NCBI GenBank assembly: GCA_900768705.1
Contig: CAAGEB010000043.1
Location: 1 to 44,438, forward strand
Source of the DNA: Oscillospiraceae bacterium
Lineage (GTDB): Bacteria > Bacillota > Clostridia > Oscillospirales > Ruminococcaceae
Direction of reading: 5' to 3'
DNA: 44,438 nt
A model generated the notes under the pieces. It was given only the letters and a program-made list of their open reading frames with translations. It searched no databases and was not told the origin of the DNA. Below, in pieces: positions 41,591 to 44,438 of the stretch. Position 1 is the first letter of the stretch. Each line of letters opens with the position of its first letter. The translations under genes were made by a program, and so were the position numbers.

Positions 41591-42584
41591 TCTGCACCTC
41601 CGTGATATTCTCGGTGACATTCCCTTCGGGAACGGGAATCATTTGAACCTGCTGAATTGAGGATACTCCGTCGAAAATCGGAATATCGGTAAGCTTTACA
41701 TCCGCATATCCCTCTTTTGAAATAAATGCGTCATAAAGGGCAAAGGGCTGGATTTTGTTTTCAGAATCCTGAGAAAGCTCCTTGGAGGGTGCCGGAAGAG
41801 AGCTGGGAGGCGTTCTGCCGCTGATGTCCGTATAAAGAGTGTAGAAAATATGCTCCTTTTCATTAATCATTTTCGTTACAAGGCACTTCGCCCCGGCAAC
41901 GGGAAGTGCCTCGGAAGCGGTGTAAACATTAAAGCGGATTGTCCCGGAACCGCTGTTATTTTTTAGAAAATCCTCACAGCTGTCATAAACAGGCTCGGGA
42001 AATTCGGCAGGAACAGAGCGGCTTCCCTCCGCCGTCGGTTCATCGCCCCTGCGGTATTGATCCGTGGTGGGCATCGGAGTATGGTCGGGCATTTCGTGAA
42101 CCTCGAAAGCAGCGGGAGTCTGTACCCCGGAAGCGGCGGTAATATCACCTGTGGAGGGCATTGTCGGTTCTTCGGCGGGATTATTCGCCGACTTGCCTTC
42201 GGGTTCTTCATTCATATAATCGTCATTTTCCCGATCTTCGCTGTCCGGGAAAACAAATATACTGTCCTCCATACCGTCAATGGCGGAATAATCCTTACTT
42301 TCCACTGTGGGTGCTTCGGGAGTTTTCTCCCCGGCTTCCTCTGCAATATCGGCATTTTCTGCTATTTCCCCGAAAATTTTCTCCTTTCCCTTCACCTCGT
42401 CCTCATCGGCAACATATCCCACTATCAGCGGTCTGCGGCTTTGCGTTTCCTGCCCATCCGGAAAAATACTTCCTATTCCTTCGCTGTATTTATTATCCAC
42501 GGGCGGCTCCGGAGACTGCGAGGATTTGCTCATTGCCATCAGTTCACGCTTATAGCGTTCTATCATTCTTTGAATATCGTCCAT
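41577..42584 (-). CDS. Protein with carboxypeptidase-regulatory-like C-terminal domain, SleC N-terminal module
   Basis: This 335-residue protein starts with a helical segment (MDDIQRMIERYKRELMAMSK), continues through about 190 residues of acidic, Pro/Thr/Glu-rich, probably disordered sequence, and ends in a compact beta-sandwich-like domain (GTIRFNVYTASEALPVAGAK, then SENKIQPFALYDAFISKEGY and IPIFDGVSSIQQVQMIPVPE). That last domain resembles the module preceding the SpoIID domain in SleC-type proteins. The frame runs upstream to 43,118, but ATG 42,584 has GGGAGG before it. The downstream gene overlaps and carries the SpoIID and peptidoglycan-binding parts, so the pair looks like a split SleC. 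Confidence 0.75.
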   Translation of the reverse strand: MDDIQRMIERYKRELMAMSKSSQSPEPPVDNKYSEGIGSIFPDGQETQSRRPLIVGYVADEDEVKGKEKIFGEIAENADIAEEAGEKTPEAPTVESKDYSAIDGMEDSIFVFPDSEDRENDDYMNEEPEGKSANNPAEEPTMPSTGDITAASGVQTPAAFEVHEMPDHTPMPTTDQYRRGDEPTAEGSRSVPAEFPEPVYDSCEDFLKNNSGSGTIRFNVYTASEALPVAGAKCLVTKMINEKEHIFYTLYTDISGRTPPSSLPAPSKELSQDSENKIQPFALYDAFISKEGYADVKLTDIPIFDGVSSIQQVQMIPVPEGNVTENITEVQNANR

Positions 42585-42617
42585 AATGTTCCTCCCAATA
42601 AACTTGATTAACGATAA

Positions 42618-42646
42618 AGTATATGCGTGTTTTTGTGAAATATTGC
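42618..42646 (-). promoter_or_regulatory. Possible sporulation-type promoter of the SleC-like operon
   Basis: Minus-strand GCAATA (42,641-42,646) and CATATACT (42,618-42,625) are 15 bp apart, loosely resembling a forespore sigma-G-type promoter. No good sigma-A promoter is visible in the 151-bp divergent gap. This is weak pattern matching. Confidence 0.25.
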
Positions 42647-42735
42647 AGGTTTTTGCAGTATGTTGAGTGTTATGGTTGTATTGAAAAAACAATAATTCGT
42701 GAAAAAGCTGTTTACTCAGCGGAAAGGATACAATT

Positions 42736-43005
42736 ATGTCATACAAATCAAAACCCATAACCGTTTCCGAATATTTTGAGAAAAACAACCGAAGCTTTAT
42801 CAAATTCGGAAACCTGTTCCTTAAAGAACTTACCGACGAGGAGCTTATAAACGAGCTGGCGCACAAGGATCTGGAAAAGCTGGCAAAGGTCTGGAAGCTG
42901 GTTTTTGAGCTTATTCCCGCAAATTCCGAAAACTCTGCGGAAGAAAGGCTTTGCGGACTTATCGACGCTTTCAACAGTGCGGAAAAGGAGGATGCCGATG
43001 AATAG
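42736..43005 (+). CDS. Small protein of unknown function upstream of terminase
   Basis: The 89-residue product begins MSYKSKPITVSEYFEKNNRS and is predicted mostly helical and acidic (ELTDEELINELAHKDLEKLA, then KVWKLVFELIPANSENS). AAAGGA lies upstream. Its last eight bases overlap the terminase start, so the two are co-translated. It occupies the place of a small terminase subunit but lacks an evident helix-turn-helix, and I do not recognise the family. Confidence 0.7.
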   Translation: MSYKSKPITVSEYFEKNNRSFIKFGNLFLKELTDEELINELAHKDLEKLAKVWKLVFELIPANSENSAEERLCGLIDAFNSAEKEDADE

Positions 43006-44233
43006 CTTTTCCTTTTCCCCGAAACAGCGGCAGGCAATTTCACTGCTGAAAAACGGCAAGCTTCGCCGCATAAATATATTTGAGGGCAGCGTCCGCAGCG
43101 GAAAAACCTACATATCAATGATTATATGGGGTTTCTGGGTGGCAGGCTCTCCGAAATGCTCTGCCTATCTGATGGCGGGGAAAACCCTGTCCACGCTGAA
43201 ACGGAATGTTCTGGAACCAATGAAGGAGCTTTTCGGCAACAGCTTTTCCTACAGCGTCTCCAAAAAGGAGGCGATACTTTTTGACCGTAAAATCTATCTC
43301 GAAGGGGCTTCAAATTCTCAGTCGGAAAGCAAAATACGGGGTATGACGCTGATGGGTGCTTACTGCGATGAGCTTACTCTTTTCCCCGAGGATTTTTTTG
43401 CAATGCTGCTTTCACGGCTTTCGGAAAAGGACGCAAAGCTGTTCGCAACCACCAATCCCGATTCTCCGTCCCATTGGGTGAAGCGTAACTATCTGGATAA
43501 CAGCCGAATTGACCTGCTTTCTTTGAAATTTACTCTGGATGACAACATTTTTCTCCCCGAAAGCTATGTGAAAGCCTTGAAAAGCGAATACAGCGGCGTT
43601 TTCTACGACAGATTCATTCTCGGAAAATGGGTGGCGGCAGAGGGAAGGATTTATGAAAATTTCGGCAGCGGTAACATAATTACCAACGCCGAGCTTCAGC
43701 AAAGGCTGTCCGAAAACCGTCTCATCACCTCTGCGGTGGGAGTGGACTACGGCGGAAGCGGCAGTGCGTCCGCATTTATTCATCTGGGCTTTGACGCAGG
43801 CTTTCGGAACGCTTATGTTCTGGACGAATACTACGACCGCCGCAACCGTTCCGCAGAAAACCTGATAAATGCCTTTGCGGAATTTGTGGCTAGGGAAAAA
43901 CAGCGTTTTCCCACTCTCGCCCACGCTTACTGCGACAGTGCGGAGCAGCTTCTCATTAAAAGCTTCCGTCAGGCGGTAAGGCTGGATGTCAAAAACGCCC
44001 TGAAAAAGCCGATCAATACCAGAATTAATATGCTGAACCGATTGATTTCCGCAAAACGCTTTTTCGTCACCGAACACTGCGTTCACACTATCGACGCCAT
44101 TCAGACCGCCGTATGGGATGAAAACAGTATTCACAAAGATGTGAGACTGGATAACGGCACCTCGAACATAGACAGTCTGGACGCTCTGGAATATGCCCTT
44201 GAACGCTATGAAAAGCAGTTGTTCAGATTTTGA
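42998..44233 (+). CDS. Phage terminase large subunit (PBSX-like), solitary
   Basis: This DNA-packaging ATPase/nuclease of 411 residues has Walker A GSVRSGKTYISM (about 28-39) and Walker B GAYCDELTLFPEDFF. The coupling motif ATTNPDSPSHWVKRNY follows, and the C-terminal RNase H-like nuclease shows its acidic residues (GVDYGGSGSASAF, AYCDSAEQLL and SNIDSLDALEYALE). All key motifs look intact. AAGGAGG lies seven bases before the ATG; the frame opens earlier at 42,905. No portal, capsid, tail or integrase gene is nearby, and a terminator-like hairpin follows at once. It is either a prophage remnant or a domesticated packaging motor. Confidence 0.85.
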   Translation: MNSFSFSPKQRQAISLLKNGKLRRINIFEGSVRSGKTYISMIIWGFWVAGSPKCSAYLMAGKTLSTLKRNVLEPMKELFGNSFSYSVSKKEAILFDRKIYLEGASNSQSESKIRGMTLMGAYCDELTLFPEDFFAMLLSRLSEKDAKLFATTNPDSPSHWVKRNYLDNSRIDLLSLKFTLDDNIFLPESYVKALKSEYSGVFYDRFILGKWVAAEGRIYENFGSGNIITNAELQQRLSENRLITSAVGVDYGGSGSASAFIHLGFDAGFRNAYVLDEYYDRRNRSAENLINAFAEFVAREKQRFPTLAHAYCDSAEQLLIKSFRQAVRLDVKNALKKPINTRINMLNRLISAKRFFVTEHCVHTIDAIQTAVWDENSIHKDVRLDNGTSNIDSLDALEYALERYEKQLFRF

Positions 44234-44276
44234 CATTAACAAGAAACAATGTTTTCAAGCACAATAAATCGAAAAG

Positions 44277-44320
44277 AATTACCGGCAGACTATTTCCGTA
44301 AAGCCTGCCGGTAATTTTAT
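44277..44320. terminator. Terminator-like hairpin after the terminase gene
   Basis: AATTACCGGCAG pairs with CTGCCGGTAATT (12 bp) around a 16-nt loop, followed by TTAT. It ends the two-gene terminase unit 43 bases after the stop. The U tract is short. Confidence 0.65.
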
Positions 44321-44339
44321 GGATAAATTACCAAACCCT

Positions 44340-44438
44340 CAATATGGATTGTGTTTCAACCGTAAGGGCGGCAAGCCGCTTTTTCCCAACGATACACCGC
44401 AATAAGGATTGTGTTTCGACTGTAAGGGCGGCAAGCCG
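44340..44438 (-). repeat. Tandem copies of the CTTACAG repeat family, inverted, cut by the window end
   Basis: Two 39-bp units at 44,340-44,378 and 44,400-44,438 (60-bp period) contain GGATTGTGTTTC and GTAAGGGCGGCAAGCCG. They are reverse complements of the family at 39,338-39,780 (CTTACAG, then AATCC and CGGCTTGCCGCCC). The array continues past the window edge. Confidence 0.8.

Noticed and set aside
42585..43118. N-terminal extension of the SleC-module gene to 513 residues
   Set aside because: The extension is antisense to two well-supported genes, is Ser/Phe-rich without a domain, and ATG 42,584 has a strong ribosome site.

Overview
The window looks like a chromosome segment of a motile, spore-forming, fermentative member of the Clostridia, most like the Oscillospiraceae/Ruminococcaceae. 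The evidence is a FliY-type switch protein, a CheC/CheD pair, an FlbD gene, a T-box leader in front of trp, strong GGAGG ribosome sites with several TTG and GTG starts, a bifurcating-type [FeFe]-hydrogenase, and a SleC-like spore-cortex protein. I cannot name the species.

Positions 1-26,625 (minus strand) are one very long flagellar/chemotaxis operon. In transcription order it reads flgB flgC fliE fliF fliG, a repeat array, fliH, a small unlisted gene, fliI fliJ fliK flgD, a TIGR02530-type gene, flgE flbD motA motB fliM fliY cheY fliO fliP fliQ fliR flhB flhA, a sigma-28-type factor, flgF flgG cheC cheD. It encodes the rod, MS ring, switch, export apparatus, hook, stator and adaptation phosphatases. 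There is no filament gene, cheA, cheW, cheB or cheR, flhF, flhG or fliL here. A strong sigma-A promoter precedes flgB, and a second lies between motA and motB. An exact 49-bp inverted repeat sits at both ends of the operon (66-114 and 26,725-26,773).

Positions 26,960-34,950 (plus strand) are the tryptophan operon: promoter, T-box leader with a TGG specifier and terminator, then trpE-G-D-C-F-[broken alpha/beta hydrolase]-B-A and a terminator. The inserted hydrolase gene has a nonsense codon at position 10 and what looks like an internal in-frame deletion. Positions 34,948-39,275 (plus strand) carry a three-gene hydrogenase operon: NuoE-like, NuoF-like and HydA.

Positions 39,300-44,438 are an accessory, repeat-rich stretch. 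Copies of one repeat family lie at both ends in opposite orientation. Between them are a cluster of hairpins with a G-quadruplex motif, a candidate minus-strand small RNA of about 264 nt (five spaced TTACA boxes, a near-consensus promoter and an intrinsic terminator), a two-gene SleC-like operon (minus strand), and a divergent two-gene unit encoding a small unknown protein and an apparently intact but solitary phage terminase large subunit.

The features I would look at first are the 22-bp palindrome array between fliG and fliH, the candidate small RNA after the SleC-like gene, the inverted repeats bracketing the flagellar operon, the hidden TTG-start gene between fliH and fliI, and the Cys-to-Ser change in the hydrogenase H-cluster motif.
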